This document shows positions 44,820 through 53,918 of a DNA stretch of 55,627 bases, piece after piece. Position numbers and translations under genes: made by a program. Origin of the DNA: Methylobacterium oxalidis (GTDB lineage Bacteria > Pseudomonadota > Alphaproteobacteria > Rhizobiales > Beijerinckiaceae); contig NZ_BJZU01000092.1 of assembly GCF_007992195.1 (NCBI RefSeq), forward strand, positions 1-55,627, written 5' to 3'. Below the pieces are notes generated by a model. It was not told the origin of the DNA, made no database searches, and was given only the letters and a program-made list of their open reading frames with translations. How positions within the stretch are numbered: position 1 is the first letter of the stretch; each line of letters begins with the position of its first letter.

Positions 44820-45926
44820 CTAAAACTTCATTGATCGGCTATGCGCCGACTCGAATCTCTCGAGGTTCTGCGGCATGGGGCCGATGATCGTATGCGACTC
44901 GGCCGGCACGCGAGGTCCCCGAGCGCAGCCAACAGCGGACACTGCCTCGGAGTTCCTCTTGGTGCCGTCTACGTCATGGGCGAGGCGCAGCGCCTCCGGC
45001 AGCAGAACTTCCTCATCTGGGGCTACATCGGTCGAGCCGTGACGACAAGGTAAGGAATTGCCAAAAGGGCGAAGTAGACCCGTTCGCACGCCAGAACCAG
45101 TTGAAGGGTGGCTTTCTCGAGCTGCCCTCATGGTCACTATCGTGGATTGCGGTCATGAAGGGCCGCAGGTTCGCTCTGATGAGCTTCTGCCCATCGGTCC
45201 AATGATTGAAGAGCTTCTGACGGCGTAGAATCCCGGCGTGTTGCAGCGAGGCGGAGGCTGACGCGAAACTGAGCGTAGAGCTCTTGTTGGCCGCGCGGGG
45301 CTGTTTCACCACTCGGCATTGGGCTTGCACGCGCCGGAATTGGCGCGCTAAGCCGCTAATCGGGCTCCAAATCTCAAGATTGGCTTCCTTGAGGGCAGAC
45401 ATTGGCGCTCGGCGTAGACTCAGCCGCCTCTCCTGGGCGGCTCAAGGCCGATGCTTTCGACCTGGTACGGAGCGACGATCAAGAGTGATTTGGGGCTCGC
45501 CGGCAGCGTGTGCGGCGCTAGCCGTCATGCCACGCAAACGCGCTTGGCAGGCACGTCTCTGCTCAGGAAGAGGTGGGCTACCCCGAGGCGGCTTCGCGCG
45601 CCCCTCGACGAGATGGGCTAGAGGCGGCCACTCACGGGCGGATAAAGCAGAATCTCTCTTGACGCGCACTCGAAGTGGCCGTGTGGCGGCGACGTCTGGC
45701 GCGGCAAGGCCGCGACCCGCTGGTGGGGCGGGGCCCAGTCTGGTTAGCACGGAGCAGACTGCCTCCGCATCGCGGCGTGAAACGACTTTTCGCTCCAACT
45801 TGCGCGGCGATGGGTTCCTCGGCGCAGGTCTTCAGAGGCGCACAGTACGGCGCTTCCAGTGTTGGTAGTGACCCGACGTGATGGCGACGAATCGAAGCGA
45901 TGTCGTCGGGGACATCGGGGTCGGGC
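44820..45926. other. Stretch with no supported gene
   Basis: About 1,100 bases. Several frames are open on both strands but shift frequently; a minus-strand piece near 45137-45290 (LYAQFRVSLRLAATRRDSTP) and another near 44830-44990 look faintly protein-like, as expected of decayed genes. No transposase, inverted-repeat end or RNA gene was recognised. Confidence 0.35.
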
Positions 45927-46244
45927 TCAATAGGCTTCGGTCAGGTAGGCGGCGATGGCCTTGCCGTCCGCCTCGTCGATCGGGGCGTGGTAGACCTTGA
46001 TCATCTTGGTCACCTCGGACTCCCAGAATGCCTTGCCCTTCTTCGGCGGCTGCATCGCGATGTAGTCGACCGAGTGACAGGCCATGCAGTTGGATTGTGC
46101 CGCCTGAAGGCCCTTCTCGTGTCCAGCGGGTGCGGGGCGGAGCTGCGCCGTTGCTTCGGGAAGGGCATAGGTCTTCGGGCCCGCGAGCGCTGCTGGGCCT
46201 GACGCCAGGATTAGAGCCGCGGCGGCGATCAGGATGTTCCTCAT
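45927..46244 (-). CDS. sorB: SorB-type cytochrome c subunit of sulfite:cytochrome c oxidoreductase
   Basis: A 105-residue mono-haem cytochrome c with a signal peptide (ILIAAAALILASGPAALAGP). The haem site is SNCMACHSVDYIAMQPP, and the segment FWESEVTKMIKVYHAPIDEA is typical of SorB, which carries the methionine ligand in KMIKVY. It takes electrons from SorA. It starts 13 bases after the sorA stop, so the two are cotranscribed. Size and order match the known SorAB enzyme. Confidence 0.85.
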   Translation of the reverse strand: MRNILIAAAALILASGPAALAGPKTYALPEATAQLRPAPAGHEKGLQAAQSNCMACHSVDYIAMQPPKKGKAFWESEVTKMIKVYHAPIDEADGKAIAAYLTEAY

Positions 46245-46256
46245 CTCTCCCTCCCC

Positions 46257-47462
46257 TCAGGCCGCGCGCACGCGGGTAGTCTCGACCACGTTGCGCAGGT
46301 ACCCGGCCGGGTTCCAGCGCGGCTCCATCGGCTGCGTCGCTCCATCGTTGCCGGTCGCCCTAACCCGGATCGCGTGTGCGCCGGGCGACAATTCGGCCTG
46401 TAGCGTCCAGGGACGGAAGGCGTAGCGCCCGAGATCCTGCCCGAGCCTCGCTTCGCTCCAAGTTCGGCCGTCGTCGAGGGAGACCGCCACCGCGCGGATA
46501 CCCGAGCCGCCGTCGAACGCGATGCCGCGCAGGAGCGTTGGCCCGGCCTTCACCGAGGCACCGTCGGTGAGGTTCGTCAGGAAGGATCGGATCGTGAAAC
46601 GGTTGATCGGCACGGTGCTCGCGGCCGGCTTGCCGGGCTCGGTGCAGGCGCACTCGTTGTCGGGGATGCGGTAGGCCGGCTTCATCCAGAAGCTCTCGAA
46701 GGGCTTGTCGAGCACGGTGATGCTGTTGAGGTGCTTGACCCAGTAGGTCCCGTAATAGCCCGGCACGACGAGGCGCAGCGGGTAACCGTTGAGCCAGGGG
46801 AGGTCCTCCCCGTTCATCGACCATGCGAGCATCACCTCGCCGTCGCGAGCGTGATCGATCTTGAGCGATTTGGCGAAATCTGGGGTCTCCGGGATCACCG
46901 GTCCGTCGAGCCCTTCGAAGGCGACCTCGACGGCGCCGGCTTTCACGCCGGCCTTGTCGAGCACGGCTTTGAGCGGCACGCCCGCCCAGCGGGCGCACCC
47001 CATGGCGCCGTTGGCGAGCTGGCCGCCCGCCATGCGCGGCTCGAAGAAGCCGCGGGAATTGCCCGAGCACTGGTTGACCGCAACGACCTCGGCGCCCGGC
47101 ATCGCCTTGAGCTCGGCGAGCGACAGGGAGATCGGCGTCTCGACCTGTCCCTTGATTTCCAGGCGGAACGTGTCCGGGTCGATTGACGTCGGGATGTCGG
47201 CGAGGTGGTAACGGACGAAGAAGGCGTCGTTCGGGGTGATGGCGCCCTCGTCAAAGACCGAGAAGGGCGTCTCGAGTTGCGGAGGTCGCGCGGTCATCTG
47301 AAGGAGCGGACGCTTGCCCGGATAGGCGACGAGCGGGCGCTCGCCGTTGCCGAAGGGTAGCCTGACGGTCTCACCTGCGAAGGCCAAAAGGGGCTTCAGC
47401 GATGCACCGCTCAGAGTAAGGGCGCCAACTCCAAGGCGTCTTATAAGTTCACGCCGATGCAT
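46257..47462 (-). CDS. sorA: SorA-type molybdopterin subunit of sulfite:cytochrome c oxidoreductase
   Basis: A 401-residue sulfite-oxidising molybdoenzyme. An N-terminal export signal, MHRRELIRRLGVGALTLSGA, has a twin-arginine-like start. The Mo-ligating cysteine is in AVNQCSGNSRGFFEPR. Further family segments are LRLVVPGYYGTYWVKHLNSI and, in the dimerisation domain, GIRAVAVSLDDGRTWSEARL. It oxidises sulfite to sulfate in the periplasm and passes electrons to SorB. I use the ATG at 47462; an ATG at 47498 would add 12 residues before the signal. It is the second sulfite dehydrogenase in the window and would remove sulfite from methanesulfonate. Confidence 0.85.
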   Translation of the reverse strand: MHRRELIRRLGVGALTLSGASLKPLLAFAGETVRLPFGNGERPLVAYPGKRPLLQMTARPPQLETPFSVFDEGAITPNDAFFVRYHLADIPTSIDPDTFRLEIKGQVETPISLSLAELKAMPGAEVVAVNQCSGNSRGFFEPRMAGGQLANGAMGCARWAGVPLKAVLDKAGVKAGAVEVAFEGLDGPVIPETPDFAKSLKIDHARDGEVMLAWSMNGEDLPWLNGYPLRLVVPGYYGTYWVKHLNSITVLDKPFESFWMKPAYRIPDNECACTEPGKPAASTVPINRFTIRSFLTNLTDGASVKAGPTLLRGIAFDGGSGIRAVAVSLDDGRTWSEARLGQDLGRYAFRPWTLQAELSPGAHAIRVRATGNDGATQPMEPRWNPAGYLRNVVETTRVRAA

Positions 47463-48248
47463 GATGTGCAATCCCTCAGAATTCGCTGGTTTGTCCATCC
47501 GAGCATTTCACTCAAATCAAGCGGTGCCTGCGCCGCGCCGGCCTGTGCCTCGCATGTGATTCGATCGCTAGACTTGACAGATTTGCAATGGGACGTCTGT
47601 TAAATGCATTTCCATTGCCCGCAAGAGGGCGGACGGTGACGCGATTGACGCGGCGAGCGTTCAGCGCAGATCGGCAAATTACGCTCAAACCGTCGAGCTA
47701 AGCCAATGCAAACTACCTTCTGATACATAGATGCGGGTTATCGACGGCGTCGTCATGCTGAAGAGTGCGTGCGAGCAACGCTCCAAGTCGCAAGGTGAGC
47801 GTCGCGATCCCGAACCAGCGAAGCGTGACCTTAGGAAGGGAGCCTGACACCCTGACCGGAGATCCTGCAAGCTGCCTGAGGGTTCAGCAGGAAGAGGTGA
47901 CGCCACGCATTTCGGCAGCCGGATGGCTGAAGATGCACCGACCTGTGCGCCTTCAGAAGCCAGGACCGAGTCGCCTGCATGCCGCAAGCCTGGACCTATT
48001 CCGGAGCGCTCGCGACGGTTGCCCTGCACTGAGCAGAACCACCGGATCATTCAGCGGCGCGCTTACGCCGGAGCGCCAGTTCTAAGCCCGCCACTCCTGA
48101 TTGTGCCTTGCTCCGCTGACCCACCGTTGAACAAAGGTGCCCAAACTGCGAGGCGACGCAGCACGAAAGCGCCGCGATGTGATCACCTTATACCGTAGAG
48201 TACGCTAGAGCTATAATGCTATGACATTGCAGCGCTGTAACGCTGCAG
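47463..48248. other. Intergenic stretch upstream of sorA
   Basis: About 780 bases. It should hold the sorAB promoter near 47463-47700. A TTGACAG sequence is visible on the plus strand near 47573, but sorA reads the other way. No gene with believable composition was found. Confidence 0.35.
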
Positions 48249-48497
48249 GTGGTGTCCGATGGTCCATCCGCGACCGGCTCAGGAGATGAGAATGACGACC
48301 GCGCCGCCTTGGTGTGCGCATTGACGGCGCTTTGTGTGGCCGCTGGCGACTACACGGCAGTCGGTGACGAAGACGGATGGATCGTGCTGCCACCTGCGAG
48401 CCTTCAGCCCGCCTGGGCTCACGCGCTCCTCCAGCAGAACGCGAACGAGGAACGAGCGGGCAGCTTACGTCACGAAGGCTTCGCTCTTGCTGCGTAA
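48249..48497 (+). CDS. Possible small hypothetical protein
   Basis: An 82-codon frame whose second half looks like a real protein (ALTALCVAAGDYTAVGDEDG, then IVLPPASLQPAWAHALLQQN). The start is unclear; the first 15 codons are poor. It lies in a group of short plus-strand genes and has no recognised domain. Confidence 0.3.
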   Translation: MVSDGPSATGSGDENDDRAALVCALTALCVAAGDYTAVGDEDGWIVLPPASLQPAWAHALLQQNANEERAGSLRHEGFALAA

Positions 48498-48547
48498 CGG
48501 ATGGCTCCTGATCTGACGGACGCGGAAGCGTAGCCCTAGAGGACGCC

Positions 48548-48766
48548 ATGCCGATGAAGCCCGCTTGGGTGATGTGCGAGTCTGACGCCTTCGACCTTCT
48601 GAACGCGATTGATGAGCGACTTGCGACGGCACGCCTGGATCAGCAGCAGCATGATGTGCTGGTTCGGCTGCAAGCGCTTCTGGAGGACGATCTCGGTGCG
48701 AGTGGCGGTCAACGCTCACCACGTGGAGCCGACGCTCAGCCAAGTGGCGTGCCGAGGGCGCATTGA
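48548..48766 (+). CDS. Possible small helical protein
   Basis: A 72-codon frame. The first 50 residues are plausible: MPMKPAWVMCESDAFDLLNA, then DERLATARLDQQQHDVLVRL and QALLEDDL, predicted helices. The end is less convincing. The CGGAAGCGTAGC repeat lies just upstream. No function was recognised. Confidence 0.35.
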   Translation: MPMKPAWVMCESDAFDLLNAIDERLATARLDQQQHDVLVRLQALLEDDLGASGGQRSPRGADAQPSGVPRAH

Positions 48767-48798
48767 TCTGGGAGCCATGCTCGGTCTGGTCAGTTCGC

Positions 48799-49104
48799 TC
48801 AAAGCCTGATCGGAAACATGAGCTTGAACGCACACGCCTCTGTCGGATCGGCAAAGCGGAAGACTCGGCCGGTCAGCCTCAGCTTGCTGTCACGCACCGC
48901 CTCCGCCATCCAATCGCTATTGCAGTTGGCCTTAATCCACTGAAGCCGAGCTTGTAGCTCCTGGCAGAATCGAAACTGACCAAGGTGTTCCTCGTGAAGG
49001 CCCAAGCACAGGACGCTGTGTGTGAGCTTGGAGAGACGGGCTTTGTTGTAGAAACCCTGAGGGTTACTTCTGCGGAGCTTGAAGAGGTCGAACGGCAGGC
49101 CCAT
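48799..49104 (-). CDS. Hypothetical protein
   Basis: A 101-residue protein read opposite to its neighbours, started at the ATG at 49104 (MGLPFDLFKLRRSNPQGFYN). The composition is good, with cysteines in HSVLCLGLHEEHL and WIKANCNSDWM, and a C-terminal strand-rich segment SKLRLTGRVFRFADPTEA. It has no signal peptide and no known domain. The open frame to 49230 is weak upstream of the chosen start. Confidence 0.5.
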   Translation of the reverse strand: MGLPFDLFKLRRSNPQGFYNKARLSKLTHSVLCLGLHEEHLGQFRFCQELQARLQWIKANCNSDWMAEAVRDSKLRLTGRVFRFADPTEACAFKLMFPIRL

Positions 49105-49371
49105 GCTCGTATTTAACCTGCGAGGTGGAGAGGACCGAGATGCCCTCCGCAAAGCCTCGTGGCCGCCGAGTAAGAACCTGTGCCACGTGTCTGTTACGGA
49201 TTGGCATCCTCGCCTGCACGAGAGCGGCAATCACCCTACGTGAGTAATCTGACGCGCGGCTTAACCCATCCGAAATAGTGATATCAGCTTTGCAATGAAC
49301 CGGTGGACGTGAGCGGTGCGGCTCGCCATATACTGGGAGGCATTGACGCGCCCCACTCTGAGCTTGCTGTA

Positions 49372-49740
49372 ATGTCTGCTGCTCCTGCCGAATATCCGTA
49401 CGAACGGGTCGAGGACCCGGACTACTTCCGCGACGTGCTGCTCAACATGGAGTGGATCAGAAATCGCGACGAGCGCCGTGTTCGCTTCTCGACAGTTTGC
49501 GCCTCGGGCTACCCTGATTATCAGACCGAATACCCGGAGGGCCACCGCCTCTACAGCTTCCCTCGGCGCTACGACGGCAGCACGCATCGTCTGATTGACT
49601 CTGCGGCCAGCGGTGCACGGCAAGATGAGCACCTTACAGAGGCTCATACTTGGAACGAGGTGCTGTTGCTGCTGAAGCGGGCGCTAGACCGAAAGCACGG
49701 AAGGACTACGGCTTCTTCCGCGGCCCTTGCGAAGGAGTAG
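49372..49740 (+). CDS. Hypothetical protein
   Basis: A 122-residue soluble, charged protein started at the ATG at 49372 (MSAAPAEYPYERVEDPDYFR). Segments such as LLNMEWIRNRDERRVRFS and WNEVLLLLKRALDRKHG look like genuine helices and strands. No clear ribosome-binding site; the frame continues to 49303 without support. The function is unknown. Confidence 0.5.
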   Translation: MSAAPAEYPYERVEDPDYFRDVLLNMEWIRNRDERRVRFSTVCASGYPDYQTEYPEGHRLYSFPRRYDGSTHRLIDSAASGARQDEHLTEAHTWNEVLLLLKRALDRKHGRTTASSAALAKE

Positions 49741-49939
49741 CCGCGGCACCTTCGTCGGGCAGGCCGAATGTGCGGTAGCGAGGGTGCCACATCCTCGCGA
49801 GGCCGCTAGATGTATCAGACAACGATTTGTTAAATATTTTGTGCTTCGCTCTCGACACAGAAGCATTTTCATCCCAGATGAACATCACGCACCTTTGTTG
49901 CGTTGGAAGCCATCAGCTTCGTACTCTCAGGATTAGCGA

Positions 49940-50506
49940 ATGAAGCGCAGAAGCGCGCGACCCGTCGTGGTCGAAGTTAAACGTACCCGTTCCTCTGCCT
50001 CATCTCTGGCCGACGCTTTCGGTCGTAACCGCCCCGGCGCCGGTCTCTGGCAGGATGTACCGCTGCGGATTGATGCACCGACCTCGCCTCGTCGCGAGCC
50101 GGAGCCGCGCCCGGTCTTGATCGAGAAGGCTGAGCCCGAGGCTCGATCTGCTCCGCGGGTTCTGCCCAGCCTCGTGCCGATGTACGTGCCAAGTGAGCCC
50201 GAGCCGCAGGAAGAGGCTGTGCAGACATCCCGTTCGCCTCAGCGGGAGCCGCGAGCCGAGCGGAAACCTCGTGGGCGTCGGATTGCACCTGAGGCTGCGA
50301 GCACACCTGCGGAGCCAAAGATGGCTTCCGAGGTGCAGACCGTGGTCGCCGCTGCCGTCGAGCCGTCTGCGGTGCGCTTGATGCCGCCGAGGCAAGCTGC
50401 AATCGCGACGGAGCCGCGTACTGATCGCCGCGAGCGGGGCGAGCGCCATCCAGAGTTGCGCCGGGGCGAGCGCTGGAAGAGGCGTCTGCCGCGCGCCTGC
50501 TGGTAA
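49940..50506 (+). CDS. Pro/Arg/Glu-rich low-complexity protein
   Basis: A 188-residue protein with a short ordered start (MKRRSARPVVVEVKRTRSSA) and a long disordered part rich in Pro, Arg, Glu and Ala. It is located 64 bases before the MucR-type gene on the same strand. The pairing is, from memory, seen in Methylobacterium. No domain was recognised; a role as a nucleic-acid-binding or scaffold protein is only a guess. Confidence 0.5.
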   Translation: MKRRSARPVVVEVKRTRSSASSLADAFGRNRPGAGLWQDVPLRIDAPTSPRREPEPRPVLIEKAEPEARSAPRVLPSLVPMYVPSEPEPQEEAVQTSRSPQREPRAERKPRGRRIAPEAASTPAEPKMASEVQTVVAAAVEPSAVRLMPPRQAAIATEPRTDRRERGERHPELRRGERWKRRLPRACW

Positions 50507-50570
50507 GCTTGCCACTGCTGGTTGCGGTGGTATGTCCGCGAGACGATCACCGCAGCGCAGTAGGGTTCGC

Positions 50571-51119
50571 ATGGCAGACGTAAGTTCCGCGCGTACTGAG
50601 TTCGTGGCTCTGACGGCCGAGATTGTCTCAGCCTACCTCGGCTGCAATCACGTACGTCCGGCTGATCTGCCGAGCCTGATCCAGAGCGTACACGCGACGC
50701 TTGCCGGATTGGCCAGCGGCGGCAGCGACGCGCCGCCTGCCGTTGCAAAGGCGACGGCCGCCGAGATCAAGCGCTCGATTACGTCGGACTACCTCGTCAG
50801 CTTCGAGGACGGGAAGCACTACAAGACCTTGGCGCGTCACCTGCGCCTGCGAAGCTTGAGCCCTGAGGCGTACCGCGCCAAGTGGGGGCTCCCGGCCGAC
50901 TACCCGATGACAGCGGCGAACTACTCGGCTCAGCGCGCGGCGCTGGCCCGCAGGGCGGGACTGGGCCGAGCAGGCTCGGCTCGACAGACAGCACCAGCCG
51001 CCGAGCAGGACGCCGCTGAAGATGCAGCCCAGCAGATGGTAGCGGGACAGCCTTCAGCCGAGCAATTCGAGGAGGCGATCACGCGTGAGCCGTTTGATGA
51101 TGGTGACTTCGCTGAGTGA
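50571..51119 (+). CDS. MucR-family transcriptional regulator without the usual zinc ligands
   Basis: A 182-residue MucR/Ros-type regulator. Family segments are EIVSAYLGCNHVRPADLP near the start, ITSDYLVSFEDGKHYKTLAR and SPEAYRAKWGLPADYPMTAA, then YSAQRAALARRAGLGR. In the canonical domain the segment IVCLEDG supplies a zinc-binding cysteine; here it is LVSFEDG. Only one of the histidines (RHLR) remains. Some rhizobial homologues are known to fold without zinc, so it may still bind DNA. The C-terminal 50 residues are acidic. I start it at the ATG at 50571. Confidence 0.85.
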   Translation: MADVSSARTEFVALTAEIVSAYLGCNHVRPADLPSLIQSVHATLAGLASGGSDAPPAVAKATAAEIKRSITSDYLVSFEDGKHYKTLARHLRLRSLSPEAYRAKWGLPADYPMTAANYSAQRAALARRAGLGRAGSARQTAPAAEQDAAEDAAQQMVAGQPSAEQFEEAITREPFDDGDFAE

Positions 51120-51442
51120 GCAGCAGCGTAGGGGAACGGCGACTGACAGGCTCAACATCTCCGGTCGCTTCCTCTGCAAACGTTCCGTCCTGCGTCCCCT
51201 GGGTGGTGCTGTTGGTGCGGCTACTCAGGCGGCGCCTGGGCCGTGAGTTCGATAAGAACTTCGAGCTATGGGTTGCCAGCGCGCAGTTTCGCCCGCCTTG
51301 CCCAGCCCCGCGAAGGTGCGACTTCGCGCGTGACTGTCAGCCTCCTGTTCGTCACAAAGGCGAACGGACCCCACAACCGCACGTTGAGCCCTGAGAGGCA
51401 TCGAGCCGTTCTGTCTCGGCAGGAGGCTTAGCCGAGGTATCC

Positions 51443-53410
51443 ATGTCATCAGAGTCCCTGTCCGGACGCGAGCAGATTACCGACGACCGTTTCCGCATCC
51501 TCGTTCAGGGGGTGACCGACTACGCCATCTTCATGCTCGATCCGACCGGCGTCGTGGTCAGCTGGAACCCCGGCGCGGAGCGCTTCAAGGGCTACGCCGA
51601 GGCCGAGATCATCGGCCAGCACTTCTCCCGCTTCTACACCGAGGAGGACAGGGCGACGGACCTGCCCAGGCGCGCCCTGGCGACAGCCACCACCGAGGGC
51701 CGCTTCGAGCAGGAGGGCTGGCGGGTCCGCAAGGACGGCACCCGCATGTGGGCGCACGTCGTCATCGACCCGATTCGCGACGCCTCCGGCACCCTGATCG
51801 GCTACGCCAAGATCACCCGGGACATCAGCGCGCGTCTGGCGGCCAAGGAGGCCCTGCGTGCCAGCGAGGAACGCTTCCGCATCCTCGTCCAGGGCGTGAC
51901 CGACTACGCCATCTTCATGCTGGACGCGGACGGCATCGTCACCAACTGGAACTCGGGCGCGGCCCGCATCAAGGGTTACAGCGAGGCCGAGATCGTCGGC
52001 CAACACTTCTCCCGCTTCTACACGGAGGGGGATCGAGCAACCGGTGTGCCTGCCAGAGCGCTGGAGGCAGCCGCCCGCGAGGGCAAGTACGAGGCGGAGG
52101 GCTGGCGCCTGCGCAAGGACGGCACCCGGTTCTTCGCCAGCGTGGTGATCGATGCGATCCGCGACAAGGCAGGTCAGCTTGTCGGCTTTGCCAAGGTCAC
52201 CCGTGACATCACCGAACGGCAGAACGCGCAGCACGCACTGGAGGAGAGCCGCGCGTCCCTGTTTCAGGCCCAGAAGATGGAGGCGCTGGGGGGCCTCGCC
52301 TCGGGCATCGCGCACGATTTCAACAACCTCCTCACCGTAGTGCTCGGCAACCTCGATCTCCTGCGCCGGGCGCCCGAGGGGCGGCGGGCGCGGCTGATCG
52401 ACAATGCGGTTCGGGCCGTCGAGCAGGGACGCAGGCTCACCCAGCAACTGCTCGCCTTCGGCCGCCGCCACGTGATCCAGCCCGAGGTGCTGGACGTGAA
52501 CCGGCTCATCCTCGGCATGGACGACATGCTGAAGCAGTCGCTGCGTGGGGACATCAGCCTCATCTTCGACCTCGCGGAAGGCTTGTGGCCGGTCGAGGCT
52601 GATCCGTCTCAGCTACAGATTGCCTTGATCAACTTGGCCGTGAATGCCCGCGATGCCATGCCTAAAGGCGGCCAATTCCGGATCAGAACGGAGAACGTGA
52701 CCATGCCCGGTCAGGGCGGCCCTGAGTGCGTCGAGATCGCGGTTAGCGACACCGGCCACGGAATGCCGCCGGACGTGTTGGCCCGTGCGTTCGAACCCTT
52801 TTTCAGCACGAAGGAGGTGGGCAAGGGCACGGGCCTTGGTCTTCCTCAAGTCTACGGGTTTGCACAGCAGGCACACGGATCGCTGCGGGTGGCCAGTGAG
52901 GTCGGCGATGGCACAACCTTCACGATCTCACTCCCGCGCACGAGCGCTCAGGTCGCTGAAACTGTCAAATGCGGCCTCAAGCCCGGCGAGGCTGCGCGCT
53001 CGCTTCGAGTCTTGCTGGTTGAGGACAATGCGCAGGTGGCGGAAGTCGCCGCAGCGGTCATGACCGAGCGCGGCCACTCGGTCGTGAGCACCGCGAGCGC
53101 GCCCGAAGCCATGCACGTCCTGAACTCTGGGCAACCTTTTGATCTGGTGCTGTCCGATCTCGTGATGCCGGGGGGTATGAGCGGCTTCGATCTTGCACAA
53201 AGGGTGCGGAGCCGCTGGCCTGCTCTGCCGGTTCTCCTGGCGACGGGCTACAGCGATCAGGCCGCCAAGGTGATCAAAGAGGGATTCCCGCTGATCTCGA
53301 AGCCCTACGAGCCCGCAGCGCTTCTGTTCGCCGTTGAGAGAACAGCTTCACCAATCGCGCTGTCTACGCGTCAAGGCAACGTTGTTCCTCTTGCGCGGCC
53401 CTCTCTGTAA
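51443..53410 (+). CDS. PAS-PAS hybrid sensor histidine kinase
   Basis: A 655-residue cytoplasmic sensor. Two nearly identical PAS domains (about residues 12-130 and 145-260) share RFRILVQGVTDYAIFML, EIxGQHFSRFYTE and YAK/FAKxTRDI. The kinase core has the phospho-acceptor His 291 in ASGIAHDFNNLLTVVLGNL and ATP-binding motifs NARDAMPKGG and DTGHGMPPDV, FEPFFSTKEVGKGTGLGL. A receiver domain follows with Asp 572 in LVLSDLVMPGG and Lys in LISKPYEP. No membrane helix, so it senses something inside the cell, such as redox, light or a ligand. The partner regulator is not in the window. Confidence 0.85.
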   Translation: MSSESLSGREQITDDRFRILVQGVTDYAIFMLDPTGVVVSWNPGAERFKGYAEAEIIGQHFSRFYTEEDRATDLPRRALATATTEGRFEQEGWRVRKDGTRMWAHVVIDPIRDASGTLIGYAKITRDISARLAAKEALRASEERFRILVQGVTDYAIFMLDADGIVTNWNSGAARIKGYSEAEIVGQHFSRFYTEGDRATGVPARALEAAAREGKYEAEGWRLRKDGTRFFASVVIDAIRDKAGQLVGFAKVTRDITERQNAQHALEESRASLFQAQKMEALGGLASGIAHDFNNLLTVVLGNLDLLRRAPEGRRARLIDNAVRAVEQGRRLTQQLLAFGRRHVIQPEVLDVNRLILGMDDMLKQSLRGDISLIFDLAEGLWPVEADPSQLQIALINLAVNARDAMPKGGQFRIRTENVTMPGQGGPECVEIAVSDTGHGMPPDVLARAFEPFFSTKEVGKGTGLGLPQVYGFAQQAHGSLRVASEVGDGTTFTISLPRTSAQVAETVKCGLKPGEAARSLRVLLVEDNAQVAEVAAAVMTERGHSVVSTASAPEAMHVLNSGQPFDLVLSDLVMPGGMSGFDLAQRVRSRWPALPVLLATGYSDQAAKVIKEGFPLISKPYEPAALLFAVERTASPIALSTRQGNVVPLARPSL

Positions 53411-53918
53411 CTCGTCAGCGGCACAGGCCGCCACACACCTGCGATGCCTCATTGCGGGTATGCCGAAGATCAGAGTGCAAACCGGTCACATCCATCACGG
53501 CTCCGCCACGCAGAGTGGCGGTATGCTATCATCGCCACATGCGGCGTCATCATAGACATCGCTGGCATCGACATCACCACCACCGGCCTTGGCATCCTCG
53601 CCGCGATCATCACCGACACTGGCATCGGTAGCTCAGTTGCGAAATCAGCAACACCTCGATCATTGGTCAGGCTTCCGCGAAGCCATCAAGCTGAACAATT
53701 GAGTGCCATCTAAATTAATTAACAAACTAAGGACACTTTAGAGAGCTTGGCAACGCCAATCGAGTATTGACTTCGTTCGGAAGAGGGATAGCTTCAACCG
53801 CTCAATAATCTGCTGGGCAGCACAAATGTGCACTTTTTACCCGGCAGCCGAAACCTGCTCTGACAAGCTCTTTACGGGCGCCTTCTTTGTGAATTTATAA
53901 AAACAAGGAGGATTACCG
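53411..53918. other. Intergenic stretch containing a His/Arg-rich micro-ORF
   Basis: About 500 bases between the histidine kinase and the acidic repeat protein. It includes the micro-ORF at 53539-53631 and an AT-rich part from 53700. AAGGAGGATTACCG at the end is a strong ribosome-binding site for the next gene. Confidence 0.45.
53539..53631 (+). CDS. Candidate His/Arg-rich microprotein
   Basis: A 30-codon frame from ATG to TAG that encodes 13 histidines, 10 arginines and 3 tryptophans (starting MRRHHRHRWHRHHHHRPWHP). Such a composition over a whole frame is unlikely by chance, though a CAT/CGN-rich DNA repeat can create it. The ribosome-binding site is weak. If made, it would probably bind metals or nucleic acid. 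The next gene also has histidine-rich ends. Confidence 0.35.
   Translation: MRRHHRHRWHRHHHHRPWHPRRDHHRHWHR

Noticed and set aside
53620..53700. tRNA-like sequence GGTAGCTCAGTTG
   Set aside because: It resembles a D-arm, but there is no matching T-arm or acceptor stem downstream.
53444..53713. An 89-codon frame overlapping the His-rich micro-ORF
   Set aside because: It starts poorly and its Ile/Thr-rich part is the frame-shifted reading of the CAT/CAC-rich stretch.
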